DNA of 64,000 bases from Simplicispira lacusdiani (GTDB lineage Bacteria; Pseudomonadota; Gammaproteobacteria; Burkholderiales; Burkholderiaceae_C), in assembly GCF_003604195.1 (NCBI RefSeq), contig NZ_QXGR01000002.1, forward strand, positions 1 to 64,000, in the 5' to 3' direction. The notes under the pieces were generated by a model. It was not told the origin of the DNA. It ran no database searches and saw only the letters and a program-made list of their open reading frames with translations. The number at the start of each line of letters is the position of its first letter. Position 1 is the first letter of the stretch. Position numbers and translations under genes: made by a program. This document shows, piece by piece, positions 18,709-28,510 of the stretch.

Positions 18709-21700
18709 GCGCCCCGTCCTGGCCCCCCACTGGCTGACGCTCCTGCTGGCCGGCATGGTCGGCGGCGCGCTCTGGCTGCTGTACCCGCGCCAGGACCTGG
18801 AGCGGCGTCTGGCGGGGGCCCGGGATGACTCCGCCCTCTCCACCGCCTACCTGCACAACCTGCTGCGCAGCGATCCGGACAATCCGCAGCTGCGCCTGCT
18901 GCTGGCCCAGCGCCAAGCCACCGAGGGAGAACTGGAGCAGGCGCGCGAGACGCTGCGGCCGGCCGCCGACTCCACCGATCCGCAACTGCACCGCGACGCC
19001 GTCTGGACGCTTTGGGAGGCCACGTACAACAAGTACCAGAAAACACCGTCCCAGGAAAAGGCCGCGCGCGATGCCTTGCGCCAGGACCTCGGCCACCAGC
19101 TCGGCGCGCTGGCACGGGAAGACTGGCCCCTGGCGCAGCACCAGCAGCTCACGCGCCAGGCCTTCCTGCTGGGCGCGCGCAGCGAAGGCATCTTGCTGCT
19201 GCGTGGCCTGGCCTCGCGCGAAAAACAGCCCGGCATGGCGGCCTCGCTCTACGAAAGCGCCGCGCGCGAAGCCCTCGCGGCCTCGAACCACCCGCTCAGC
19301 GCGGAGCTGTATCTGCTGGCCCGCCGGTCCGCGCCCGACGCCCAGGCCGCCAAGCAGTATTACCTCTCGGCTGTGGCGGCCATGCAGTCGAGCGGCCAGG
19401 CCATGGCGGCGCTCGAACTGGCGGAGCACGAGCTGGGCGAGCTCCACGACGACCCCGACACCCTCCACCGGCTGGTTCAGTTGGCACGCTCCGCGGGCCG
19501 GCCCGACATCGCGGAACGCTATGTGAAGCAGTTGCTGCGCCTGGCGCTGCTGCTGCAATGGCAGAACAGCGTGCTGGCGCAGGCCGCGCCCCCCCCGGCC
19601 TTGCCACTGCAGCCCGCCGTGGCAAGGCCTGCGGGGATCGCGTCGGCGTTGCTGCACGACGGCCAGGAACACCCCGGCGCACCGCGCTACCACCTCGCGG
19701 TGCAAAAAACAGCCCCGGACGCCAAGGCCGGTCCCGGCCTGCCGTTCGACGACAAGACCTATGCCCTGGGGTACAGCGTGTTCCTGGAGAACCGGAACCT
19801 GGAAGACGCCTGGCTGGTGGCGCGCGCCGCCGTGCAGCAATCGCCCCGCGACATGGTCTGGCGCGAACGCCTGGCCCAGGTTTCCGAATGGACCCTGCGC
19901 CTCGGACCGGCCCTGGAGCACTGGCTCGTGCTGGCACGGCAAACCCAGAAGAACGCGGCCTGGCAGGCCGTTCTGCGGCTGGCGCCAGGGCAGTTCGACG
20001 ATACCGCGCTCATCGAGGCCCTGCGCTTTGAACTCCAGCGCCAGCCCGGCGATCCCCGGCTGCTGCAAGAGCTGGTGGCCGCCCATGAGCGCATCGGCAC
20101 CCCCGAGCCCGCCATCGATGTCCTGCGCCAGCAGCCGCGCACGCCCGGCACGCTCGAAATGCTGGCCGGCCTGGCCAAGCGGGCCGGCGACCTGGACACG
20201 GCCTTCGAAAGCTGGCGCCTGCTGTTCCAGGACCCCTCCCAGATCACCCCGGAACGCGCCATGCGCGCCGCCGTCCTGGCGTTGCTGCGCGGGCAGGGGG
20301 CACAAGGTCTCGCGTGGCTGGAGGCCGCCCAGGGCCAGGTCACGCCGCGCACCGAGAATGCCCCGGGCTTCTGGCGCTTCACCGCGCAACTCGCGGAAAG
20401 ACAGCAGAAGGACACCCTGGCGACGCAGGCCTACCGCCAGCTGCTGGACACGGAGGATGCCGATGTCGGGGATTTCGACGCCCTGGTCCGCCTCCTCCAG
20501 ACCGATCAGCCGCTGGAAGCCGCCACCATCGCCACCCTGGCCTGGGAGCGCTACGACGAGCCACGCCATCTGGTGCAAGCCCTGACGCTGTATGTCAGCC
20601 GCAGCCAGTGGCCCGACATCCGGCGCCTGCTGGGCCGGATCGATCCGGCGCCACAGGCCGGCCGCCATGCGCTGGCGCGCCTGCTCAGGGAGCCCGAGTT
20701 CCTGCGGCTGGCCGGCACCTATTACCAGAACACGGGCCAGCACGCGCAGGCGCGCCAGTACTACGAAGCGGGGCTGCGGGCGGCGCCCCAGTCCTCGGCC
20801 ATGCGCCATGCGCTGCTGTGGCTCTTCATCGACAGCAACGACACCGTGGCCTTGCGCGAGCTGCTGGCGCTGCACGAGCCCGAATGGAGCCGGGACGAGG
20901 AGGTCCACGACGCCCTCGCCTCCGCCTACCAGGCCCTCTCGCTGCCCACGGTGGCGCTGGAGCGCTACCTCCAGCCACGGATCGCCTCGCACCAGACCGA
21001 CCTGCTGTGGCTCATGAACTATGCCGACGCCCTGGACCAAAACCAGCAATCCGACCGCGCCTGGCGGCTGCGCCGGCACCTGCTGTCCGCCGAATGGCAG
21101 AAGGCCCGGCAGAACGACGGCGGCCCGCGCCTGGACCATGCGCAGGCCCGCGCCCGCTGGCTCACCGAAGAGGGGCTGGATGAAGTGCGGCGTCTGGCCC
21201 GCACCCGCCTGCAGCTCATGCAGCGCCCGGGGGACGAGGGGCTGGAGACGCTGCGCGAACTGCTGCGTCTGGACCGTGACGCACGCGGCGGCTTCTCGAA
21301 CGCGGCCGCCGAAACGGCCATCGGCTGGCTGCAAGATGCCGGCGAATACACGGCCGAACGCGGCTTCCTGTGGCACCAGTACGCACGCAGCCACAGCCTG
21401 CGGTCCAACCGGCCCCTCTGGGCCGAGATCACCGTGGCCCTGGCGGAAAAGGACAAGGCCGCGACGGGCCAGCTGCTGGAAACCTTCGATGAGCGCCTGC
21501 CACGCTACGACCGTGTCAACGCCGCAGCGGCCGTGGGAGACATCCGGCGGGCGCAGACCGCCGCCTTCGAGACCCAGGGCGACCAGCCCGACGACAACCC
21601 CATCCACCTGCAGCTGACGGAAAACCTGCTGGCGTTCAGCGACCATGCGGGCGCCGAGATCACCTCGCGCCAGCTCGACAGCATCGACGAACGCGAAGCC

Positions 21701-22573
21701 GGCGCGCAACTGCATCTGGCGCTCACCCCCCGGCTGTTCCTGGATCTGCGGCTCCTGCACATCGACCGGCGCGCGCGGCTGCCCCAAACCGTGTACGACC
21801 CCTCGCCCGAGGATGCGCTGCAGGCCGAACTGCGCTGGCTGCACGCCCACGGCAGCACCGTGCTGCGCATCGCGCGCAGGGAAAGCCTGGCCGGCTACAA
21901 CTCCTTGCAGGCCGAACAGGAATGGCGCCTGGACAACCGGTTGACGCTGCGCCTGGACCTGGGCAAGCAATTGCCAACCCAGGAAAGCCTGGTCCTGCGC
22001 ATGGGCGGCATGAAAGACCGCCTGGGCGCCAGCCTGCGCTACCAGCCCACGCGGCTGGACCAGTTCGCCGTCGAGCATTGGCGCGACAAATACCAGCTGC
22101 AGACGGGCGGCCAGCTCGGCAGTGGCCGCCACACCGCGCTCAGCTACACGCACACCTACCGGCTCGACGCACCCACGGTGGACGTCGGCGCCTTCTGGTC
22201 CGGCCATGCCTACCGCCGCAACGACCCGGCGGGGCTCGCCGGCGCCGATCTGGCCTTCCTGCGCTACCTGCCCCCGCAAGCCTTTCCAGTGGGAGCGGGC
22301 TATTTCCTGCCGGAGAACTTCAGCTTCTACGGCATCCAGCTGAGCACCAACACGCGCTTCGAGCGCGACTACACACGCGCGCTGCGCCCCTTCGCCGCCA
22401 TCGCGCGCACCTGGCACAGCCGGCAAGGCCCCGGCTACAGCCTGCGGCTGGGATTCGCGGGCAGCCTGCTGGGCACCGACCACCTGAGCCTGGTCTGGAG
22501 CCTGGGCAAATCCGGTGCGCAGTCGCCCGGCCGGACCCGCGAAATCCAGCTGAACTACCGCAACCATTACTGA
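18668..22573 (+). CDS. pelB: Pel export porin/TPR scaffold PelB
   Basis: 1301 residues from the ATG at 18668, which lies inside the pelA end. An N-terminal membrane helix (WLTLLLAGMVGGALWLLY) is followed by about 850 residues of helical TPR-like repeats. The C-terminal roughly 350 residues form a beta-barrel ending in Tyr, as outer-membrane proteins do (IQLNYRNHY). PelB guides Pel across the periplasm, binds PelA through its TPRs and forms the outer-membrane pore. It is somewhat longer than the P. aeruginosa protein (about 1190). No clear Shine-Dalgarno precedes the chosen start. Confidence 0.92.
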   Translation: MLPRTSRSSAQPVERPVLAPHWLTLLLAGMVGGALWLLYPRQDLERRLAGARDDSALSTAYLHNLLRSDPDNPQLRLLLAQRQATEGELEQARETLRPAADSTDPQLHRDAVWTLWEATYNKYQKTPSQEKAARDALRQDLGHQLGALAREDWPLAQHQQLTRQAFLLGARSEGILLLRGLASREKQPGMAASLYESAAREALAASNHPLSAELYLLARRSAPDAQAAKQYYLSAVAAMQSSGQAMAALELAEHELGELHDDPDTLHRLVQLARSAGRPDIAERYVKQLLRLALLLQWQNSVLAQAAPPPALPLQPAVARPAGIASALLHDGQEHPGAPRYHLAVQKTAPDAKAGPGLPFDDKTYALGYSVFLENRNLEDAWLVARAAVQQSPRDMVWRERLAQVSEWTLRLGPALEHWLVLARQTQKNAAWQAVLRLAPGQFDDTALIEALRFELQRQPGDPRLLQELVAAHERIGTPEPAIDVLRQQPRTPGTLEMLAGLAKRAGDLDTAFESWRLLFQDPSQITPERAMRAAVLALLRGQGAQGLAWLEAAQGQVTPRTENAPGFWRFTAQLAERQQKDTLATQAYRQLLDTEDADVGDFDALVRLLQTDQPLEAATIATLAWERYDEPRHLVQALTLYVSRSQWPDIRRLLGRIDPAPQAGRHALARLLREPEFLRLAGTYYQNTGQHAQARQYYEAGLRAAPQSSAMRHALLWLFIDSNDTVALRELLALHEPEWSRDEEVHDALASAYQALSLPTVALERYLQPRIASHQTDLLWLMNYADALDQNQQSDRAWRLRRHLLSAEWQKARQNDGGPRLDHAQARARWLTEEGLDEVRRLARTRLQLMQRPGDEGLETLRELLRLDRDARGGFSNAAAETAIGWLQDAGEYTAERGFLWHQYARSHSLRSNRPLWAEITVALAEKDKAATGQLLETFDERLPRYDRVNAAAAVGDIRRAQTAAFETQGDQPDDNPIHLQLTENLLAFSDHAGAEITSRQLDSIDEREAGAQLHLALTPRLFLDLRLLHIDRRARLPQTVYDPSPEDALQAELRWLHAHGSTVLRIARRESLAGYNSLQAEQEWRLDNRLTLRLDLGKQLPTQESLVLRMGGMKDRLGASLRYQPTRLDQFAVEHWRDKYQLQTGGQLGSGRHTALSYTHTYRLDAPTVDVGAFWSGHAYRRNDPAGLAGADLAFLRYLPPQAFPVGAGYFLPENFSFYGIQLSTNTRFERDYTRALRPFAAIARTWHSRQGPGYSLRLGFAGSLLGTDHLSLVWSLGKSGAQSPGRTREIQLNYRNHY

Positions 22574-22595
22574 CCATCCTCCAAGGTAAACCACC

Positions 22596-23147
22596 ATGCG
22601 CCATCCGTCCCGCCTCCTGCCCCGCCTGAAGACCCTGGCCTGCACCGCGTTGCTGGCCCTGCTGGCGGCCTGCTCCACCATGGACCGCGGCAAGCCCCCC
22701 GCATTGGAGCGCGATGCCACCTGGGCCGTCCTGCCCTTCGCCAACCACACGGAAACCCCCCTGGCGGGCAACCGCGCCGAGACGATCGCCGAGGCCCTCC
22801 TGCACGCCCAGGGCGTGGGGCGCGTCAAACGCTACCAAGGCAACACGCAGCAGGAGGCCCTGTTCGACGCGGGCGCACCGCGGCGCCTGGAGGAAGCCCT
22901 GGCCTGGGCCCGCGAACAGAAAGTGCGCTACGCCCTCGCCGGCGCCGTGGATGAGTGGCGCTACAAGGTGGGCGTGGACGGCGAGCCCGCGGCGGGCGTC
23001 ACCCTGCAGATCATCGACGTGGCCAGCGGCGAGACCGTCTGGAGCGGCGCGGGCGGCAAGAGCGGCTGGAGCCGCGAGGCCCTGTCGGCCGTGGCACAAA
23101 AGCTCATCCGTGAACTGCTGCAGGCCGGCCTGGCCGGCGCGCGCTGA
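22596..23147 (+). CDS. pelC: Pel outer-membrane lipoprotein PelC
   Basis: 183 residues with a lipoprotein signal ending LLALLAAC (Cys26). The mature part begins with the AVLPFANHTETPLAGNRAETIAE fold of PelC. In P. aeruginosa PelC forms a dodecameric ring that funnels the cationic polymer to the PelB pore. The length matches the family. It starts 22 bp after pelB with AAGG upstream. Confidence 0.93.
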   Translation: MRHPSRLLPRLKTLACTALLALLAACSTMDRGKPPALERDATWAVLPFANHTETPLAGNRAETIAEALLHAQGVGRVKRYQGNTQQEALFDAGAPRRLEEALAWAREQKVRYALAGAVDEWRYKVGVDGEPAAGVTLQIIDVASGETVWSGAGGKSGWSREALSAVAQKLIRELLQAGLAGAR

Positions 23148-23164
23148 AACACCCCGCCCCCGCC

Positions 23165-24541
23165 ATGCACACCGCCACCGCCGCTGGCCAGCAGCCCCCC
23201 GCGCAACCCCAGCCCCTGCCCCGGGCCACGTACAGCACGGATTTCGCCGGCTCGCCCCTGGGCAAGCTGGCCGCCACCGGCGTGCCGTCGTGGATCGTCC
23301 TGCTCGAAACCCTGCTGGTCCCGCTGACGGCCCTGGGCATCGGCCTCATGGTCAACCCGGAAGATCCGCTGTGGGTCCATGCGGATTTCCATTGGGCCTG
23401 GCTGGCGCCGGTGATCGTGGCGCTGCGCTATGGGCCCTTGACGGGCCTGGGCGCGGCCGGCGTGCTGCTGCTGGGCTGGCTGGCATTGAACCGGGGGCAT
23501 TACGACCAGTTTCCCCAGGTGTTCTTCCTGGGGGGCCTGATCATCGTCATGCTGGTCGGCGAGTTCTCCAGCCTGTGGATGGCCCGCACCCGGCGCGCGG
23601 AAACCGTGCAGCATTACCTGAACCAGCGCATGGAGCACCTGATCCGCCAGTACTACCTGCTGCGCCTGTCCCATGACCGGCTGGAACAGGAGTTGATCGG
23701 GCGCCCCATGTCGATGCGCGACGCGCTCAAGACCCTGCGCGGGCTGGGCAGCGTACAGGCCGACTCGCAGACCTTGCTGCGCCTGCTGGCGCAATACTGC
23801 CAGATCAGCGCCGCGGCGCTCTACCGCGCGGATGGCGAGCGGCTGGCCGCCGACCCCCTGGCCCGCATCGGCTCTCCCATCCCCCTGCACGCCGACGACC
23901 CGCTCGTGCGCCAGGCCCTGGAGACGGGGAAGCTCTGCCATGTGGTCCAGGCGACCGCCATGCAGCAGACCAGCCGCTATCTCGTGGCCGCCCCCCTGCT
24001 CGACCTGGGCGGCGAGGTGTACGGCATGCTGCTGGTTGATGACATGCCGTTCTTCTCCGTGCAGGAAGAGAACCTGCAGACCATCAACCTGCTGCTGGGC
24101 TACTACACCGACGGCCTGTCCACCCAGGCCCTGGCGCAGCCGCTGCAGCAGGCGCAGCCCGAATGCCCGTCGGAATTCGCCTTCGAGATGCAGCGCCTGT
24201 GGCGCATGCACCAGAAGGCCGGCGTGCCCAGCGTCATCGTGGCGCTGGAGTTCGCCCCCGCCGCCATCGAACGCGACCTGCCGCAGCAGCTGTTGCGCCT
24301 GCGCCGGCTGATGGATGAAACCTGGCTGATCCAGGGCCCCGGCCGCCAGGTGCTGGCCGTGCTGATGCCGCTGGGCGATGCCTCCACCGCCGAGGGTTTC
24401 CTGGCCCGGCTGGAACGCTGGATGCACCAGAAGGAAGGCATTTCACTGGCCGATGCCGGCGTATACCCGCACCATTTGCCGCTGGGCCATGCCACGCCCC
24501 TGGCCACGCTGCAGCGCCTGCACGGGATCGCGCATGCTTAG
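23165..24541 (+). CDS. pelD: c-di-GMP receptor of the Pel synthase, PelD
   Basis: 458 residues. Four membrane helices lie at about residues 40-135 and are followed by a helical linker. A GAF domain (about 180-320) and a degenerate GGDEF domain without an active site (about 330-450) come next. The inhibitory-site motif that binds c-di-GMP in P. aeruginosa PelD is retained as Arg381-x-x-Asp384, and Arg415 stands where the third binding arginine is expected. This predicts post-translational activation by c-di-GMP. The stop overlaps the pelE start by 8 bp. Confidence 0.95.
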   Translation: MHTATAAGQQPPAQPQPLPRATYSTDFAGSPLGKLAATGVPSWIVLLETLLVPLTALGIGLMVNPEDPLWVHADFHWAWLAPVIVALRYGPLTGLGAAGVLLLGWLALNRGHYDQFPQVFFLGGLIIVMLVGEFSSLWMARTRRAETVQHYLNQRMEHLIRQYYLLRLSHDRLEQELIGRPMSMRDALKTLRGLGSVQADSQTLLRLLAQYCQISAAALYRADGERLAADPLARIGSPIPLHADDPLVRQALETGKLCHVVQATAMQQTSRYLVAAPLLDLGGEVYGMLLVDDMPFFSVQEENLQTINLLLGYYTDGLSTQALAQPLQQAQPECPSEFAFEMQRLWRMHQKAGVPSVIVALEFAPAAIERDLPQQLLRLRRLMDETWLIQGPGRQVLAVLMPLGDASTAEGFLARLERWMHQKEGISLADAGVYPHHLPLGHATPLATLQRLHGIAHA

Positions 24542-25550
24542 CACCAAACTCGGCCTGTCGGCCGTGCTGATGGAACTGGCCGCCTGGAGCAGTCCCTTGC
24601 TGCTGCGCGGTCATTCCGACGCGGCCCTGGCCAGCTACCTGCTGGCCCATGCCCTCGCCAGCGCCCTGCTGGCCCTGTTCATCCTGCCGCTGCTGCGTGG
24701 CGCGCAGACACGGCCGCGCGCCCCCATCCTCGCCCTGCTGGCGCTGTGCAGCTACGCCGTGCCGATCGCGGGTTTCCTGGGCGTGCTGGCGGGCGCGCTG
24801 GTGCTGCGCTACTACCGCTCGCCCCCCCCGCGCGGCACCTTCGAGTCGCTGCAGCTGCCGGAATTCGACCTGCACCAGCGCATCAAGGGCGGGTTTCGCC
24901 AGACCGGCCTGCGCTCCTTCCTCGGCAATGCGGAAGTCCCCATGAACTCCCGCATGCGCGCCATGGTGTCCTTGCAGCATGTATCCGGCCGCGTGGCCTC
25001 CCCCTTGCTGCGCAATGTCCTGAACGACCCCAGCGAAGACCTGCGCCTGCTGGCCTACGGCATGCTGGACACGCTGGAGCAGCGCATCAGCCGCTCGGTG
25101 GACCATGAGCTCCAGGCCTGGCGCGTGGCCCAGGCCACCGAGGGAACGGAGCGCCCGGGGCCGCTGACGCTGAAAGCCGCGCACAACCTGTCGGACCTCT
25201 ACTGGGAATTCATCTACCAGGACCTGGCCCAGGGCGATCTGCGCGACTACGCCAGCCACGAGTCCCTGCGCTACTGCGAACAGGCGCTGGCGCTCCAGCC
25301 CGACAACGCCCCGCTGCGCTTGCGCCAGGGCCTGCTGCTGCATGCGCTCGGCCGCCTCGACGAAGCGGCCCAGGCCTATGACAAGGCACATGCGCTGGGC
25401 TTGCCCGCCACGCGCGTGCTGCCCTACCAGGCCGAGCTGAGCTTCGAACGCCGGGATTTCGCCCGCACGCGCGAACTGATGCGGCGGCTGGACCAATGGA
25501 GCGCGCTGCCCCGGCTGCGCCCGGTGATCGACTACTGGAGCGCGCGATGA
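24534..25550 (+). CDS. pelE: Inner-membrane Pel synthase subunit PelE
   Basis: 338 residues from ATG 24534. Two N-terminal membrane segments (about residues 35-75) precede a cytoplasmic helical region with TPR features (SLRYCEQALALQPDNAPLRLRQGLLLHALGRLDEAAQAYDKA). PelE bridges PelD, PelF and PelG in the synthase complex. It overlaps pelD by 8 bp and pelF by 4 bp, so the four synthase genes look translationally coupled. Confidence 0.93.
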   Translation: MLSTKLGLSAVLMELAAWSSPLLLRGHSDAALASYLLAHALASALLALFILPLLRGAQTRPRAPILALLALCSYAVPIAGFLGVLAGALVLRYYRSPPPRGTFESLQLPEFDLHQRIKGGFRQTGLRSFLGNAEVPMNSRMRAMVSLQHVSGRVASPLLRNVLNDPSEDLRLLAYGMLDTLEQRISRSVDHELQAWRVAQATEGTERPGPLTLKAAHNLSDLYWEFIYQDLAQGDLRDYASHESLRYCEQALALQPDNAPLRLRQGLLLHALGRLDEAAQAYDKAHALGLPATRVLPYQAELSFERRDFARTRELMRRLDQWSALPRLRPVIDYWSAR

Positions 25551-27103
25551 GTCCCGCCGTTCAGCACCCCCAGGCCCAGGAAGCGGACATCGCGCTGATC
25601 CTAGAGGGCACCTTCCCCTATGTCAGCGGCGGCGTTTCCAGCTGGATCAACCAGGTCATCCGCGCCTACCCCGGCTACCGCTACGCCATCGTCTTTCTCG
25701 GCAGCCGCCGTTCCGACTACAGCGGCTTCAAGTACGAACTGCCCCCCAACGTGGTGCATTTCGAGGAGCACTACCTCTACGACCATCTGTCCAGCCACGG
25801 CATGCCCGAGCCGCGCCGTGGCGATGACTTCGCCTTCGAGATGGCGCAAACGCTGATGGAGTCCCTGCGCCACGGCGATGCCGACCGGGCGAAAACCTTG
25901 CAGTCCCTGCGCGGCCTCACGCGCGAGATGATGCCGGGCGGACGCCTGCGGATCGAAGATTTCCTCTACAGCGAGCGCGCCTGGGAACTGTTGTGCGACA
26001 CCTACCGGCGCTACTGCACCGACCCCTCCTTCGTGGACTACTTCTGGACCGTGCGCATCATGTTCCAGCCCCTGTGGCTGCTGGCGCGCGTGGCGCACCA
26101 GCTGCTGCCGGTGCGCGCGCTGCACAGCGCCTCGACCGGCTATGCCGGCTTCCTGGGCGCGCTGCTGCACGAGACCCGCGGCCTGCCCCTGGTGCTGTCG
26201 GAGCATGGCATCTACACCAAGGAGCGCCAGATCGACCTGCTCAAGAGCGAATGGATCCGGGACAACCGCAACGTCTTCCAGCGCGACCCCACGGAGCTGT
26301 CGTACTTCCGCCAGATGTGGATCCGCTTCTTCGAATGGATGGGGCGCTACTGCTACGACGCCGCCGACCCCATCATCGCGCTCTACGAGGCCAATCGCCT
26401 GCGCCAGATCCATGACGGCGCCGAGGCCTCGCGCACCTTCAACATCCCCAACGGCATCAACCTCGCCCGCTTCGCGCCGCTGCGCCAGCAGCGCCAGCAG
26501 CGCCCCGCCACGCCCCCGCAGGTGCTGTGCCTGATCGGCCGCGTGGTGCCCATCAAGGACGTCAAGACCTTCATCCGCGCCATGCGCCGCGTGGTCAACC
26601 AGATGCCCGCCGCCGAGGGCTGGATCGCCGGCCCGGCCGAGGAAGATCCGCAGTACGCCCAGGAATGCCAGAACCTGGTGCAGAGCCTGGGCCTGCAGGA
26701 ACACGTCAAGTTCCTCGGGTTCCAGCGCGTGGAAAACCTCATGCCCCAAATCGGCCTGGTGGTGCTCTCTTCGATCAGCGAGGCCCTGCCCCTGGTGATC
26801 CTGGAAGGCTACGCGGCCGGCGTGCCAACGGTCTCCACCGACGTGGGCTCGTGCCGGCAACTGATCGAAGGGCTGGACGACGAGGACCGCGCCCTGGGCC
26901 ACAGCGGCGCCGTGGTCCCCATCGCCGACCCGCAGGCGCTGGCGGACGCCTCCATCGCGCTGCTTTCGGACACGGCCGCCTGGAACAGCGCCAGCGCCGC
27001 CGCCGTCGCCCGCGTGGAACGCTACTACACCGACACGATGATGTTCGACCGCTACCGCAAGGTGTACGAAAAGGCCCTGCGGGGCCAGAAGGAGTCCGGC
27101 TGA
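25547..27103 (+). CDS. pelF: Pel glycosyltransferase PelF (GT4)
   Basis: 518 residues, near the 507 of P. aeruginosa PelF. It is a cytosolic retaining GT-B enzyme that polymerises Pel from a UDP-sugar. Visible features are EGTFPYVSGGVSSWINQ at the N-terminus, the catalytic-region LSEHGIYTKER, NGINLARF, the nucleotide site IGRVVPIKDVKTFIRA, and the EX7E motif at Glu412 to Glu420 (EALPLVILE). The galE product would provide its UDP-GalNAc/UDP-GlcNAc pool. Confidence 0.96.
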   Translation: MSPAVQHPQAQEADIALILEGTFPYVSGGVSSWINQVIRAYPGYRYAIVFLGSRRSDYSGFKYELPPNVVHFEEHYLYDHLSSHGMPEPRRGDDFAFEMAQTLMESLRHGDADRAKTLQSLRGLTREMMPGGRLRIEDFLYSERAWELLCDTYRRYCTDPSFVDYFWTVRIMFQPLWLLARVAHQLLPVRALHSASTGYAGFLGALLHETRGLPLVLSEHGIYTKERQIDLLKSEWIRDNRNVFQRDPTELSYFRQMWIRFFEWMGRYCYDAADPIIALYEANRLRQIHDGAEASRTFNIPNGINLARFAPLRQQRQQRPATPPQVLCLIGRVVPIKDVKTFIRAMRRVVNQMPAAEGWIAGPAEEDPQYAQECQNLVQSLGLQEHVKFLGFQRVENLMPQIGLVVLSSISEALPLVILEGYAAGVPTVSTDVGSCRQLIEGLDDEDRALGHSGAVVPIADPQALADASIALLSDTAAWNSASAAAVARVERYYTDTMMFDRYRKVYEKALRGQKESG

Positions 27104-28476
27104 TGGCGGGCATTGGTTTCGAGTTGCGCCGCCTGTTGCGCAAGAACACCCTGGTGGGCCTCATGGAGGCCTACGCCTACGCGGGCGTGATCGGCTCCGG
27201 GCCCTGGGTGTTCTCCATCATCGGCATCCTGCTGGTGGGTATCTTCAGCGCCACCGTGGTGGTGCCGTCCCACCTGGTCACGCAGTTCCAGACCTCGGTG
27301 ACCTACCTCGTGGCCTGCAGCCTGATCCTGACCGGGTTCGTGCAACTGGCCTTCACGCGCTTCGTCTCCGACCGGCTGTTCGAGAAACGCAAGGACACCA
27401 TCCTGCCCAACCTGCACGGCCTGCTGCTGATCGTGGTGGCGGCCGCGGGCGGGCTCGGCACGCTGGCGCTGTTCCTGCTGCTGCCAGGCGAGGCGCTGGT
27501 GTACCGCCTGCTGATGCTGGCGGGGTTCACGGTCATGTGCGGCGTCTGGGTGCTGACCATCCTGCTGTCGGGCATGAAGCGCTACAAGGCCATCACGGTG
27601 CTGTTCGGTGCGGCCTATGCGCTCATCGTGGCCGCCTCGCTGCTGATGCGCCCCTGGGGCCTGGAGGGGCTGCTCGGGGGCTTCGTGCTCGGCAACCTGG
27701 TGCTGCTCATGGGCATGTGGCTGCTCATCGTGCGCGAGTTCAACCCCGAGGGCCGCCTGATCGCCTTTGATTTCGCGCGGCGCGGCATGCTCTACCCCTC
27801 CCTCGTCGCCGTGGGTTTTCTCTACAACTTCGGCATCTGGGTGGACAAGTTCATGTTCTGGTACTTCGCGCCCACCTCGGAGGCCATCATCGGTGGACTG
27901 CGCGCATCGCTGATCTACGACCTGCCGGTCTTCCTTTCCTACCTGTCCATCATTCCCGGCATGGCCGTGTTCCTGGTCCGCATCGAGACCGACTTCGTCG
28001 AGTTCTACGACAAGTTCTACGACGCGGTGCGCAGCGGCGGTTCGCTCGAATACATCGAATCCATGCGCGATGAAATGGTCTACTCGACCCAGCAAGGCCT
28101 GGGCGAGATCGCCAAGATCCAGACCCTGGCCGTGCTCATGACCTTCGTCGCGGGCCCATCGCTGCTCAACGCGCTGGGCATCTCCCAGCTGTACCTGCCC
28201 CTGCTCCAGGTACAGGTGGTGGGCGCGGGCCTGCAGGTGGGCCTGATGGCCGTGCTGAACGTGTTCTTCTACCTGGACCAGCGCCGCATCGTGCTGTTCC
28301 TGTGCGCGCAGGCCGTGGTGCTCAACATCGTCCTCACCGCCTTCACCCAGTATTTCGGGGCCGCGCTGTATGGCTATGGCTTCGCTCTGGCCATGCTGAT
28401 CACGCTGTGCACCGGCCTGGCCCTGCTCACGCGCCAGTTCAACCGTCTCGAATACGAGACCTTCATGCTTCAGTAA
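27103..28476 (+). CDS. pelG: Pel inner-membrane transporter PelG
   Basis: 457 residues, essentially the length of P. aeruginosa PelG, with about 12 hydrophobic helices and the MAGIGFELRRLL start typical of the family. It belongs to the Wzx/MOP-like transporters and carries Pel across the inner membrane with PelDEF. AAGGAG precedes the ATG, which overlaps the pelF stop (TGATG). Confidence 0.96.
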   Translation: MAGIGFELRRLLRKNTLVGLMEAYAYAGVIGSGPWVFSIIGILLVGIFSATVVVPSHLVTQFQTSVTYLVACSLILTGFVQLAFTRFVSDRLFEKRKDTILPNLHGLLLIVVAAAGGLGTLALFLLLPGEALVYRLLMLAGFTVMCGVWVLTILLSGMKRYKAITVLFGAAYALIVAASLLMRPWGLEGLLGGFVLGNLVLLMGMWLLIVREFNPEGRLIAFDFARRGMLYPSLVAVGFLYNFGIWVDKFMFWYFAPTSEAIIGGLRASLIYDLPVFLSYLSIIPGMAVFLVRIETDFVEFYDKFYDAVRSGGSLEYIESMRDEMVYSTQQGLGEIAKIQTLAVLMTFVAGPSLLNALGISQLYLPLLQVQVVGAGLQVGLMAVLNVFFYLDQRRIVLFLCAQAVVLNIVLTAFTQYFGAALYGYGFALAMLITLCTGLALLTRQFNRLEYETFMLQ

Positions 28477-28510
28477 GATCGGACTCCAACCTCGCACCGA
28501 GTCTGCCGCC

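Noticed and set aside
18524-22828. A 1434-codon open frame on the minus strand across pelB
   Set aside because: It is the antisense shadow of pelB in G+C-rich DNA. The translation is Gly/Gln/Ala/Arg-rich with no domain, while the plus strand encodes a full PelB.
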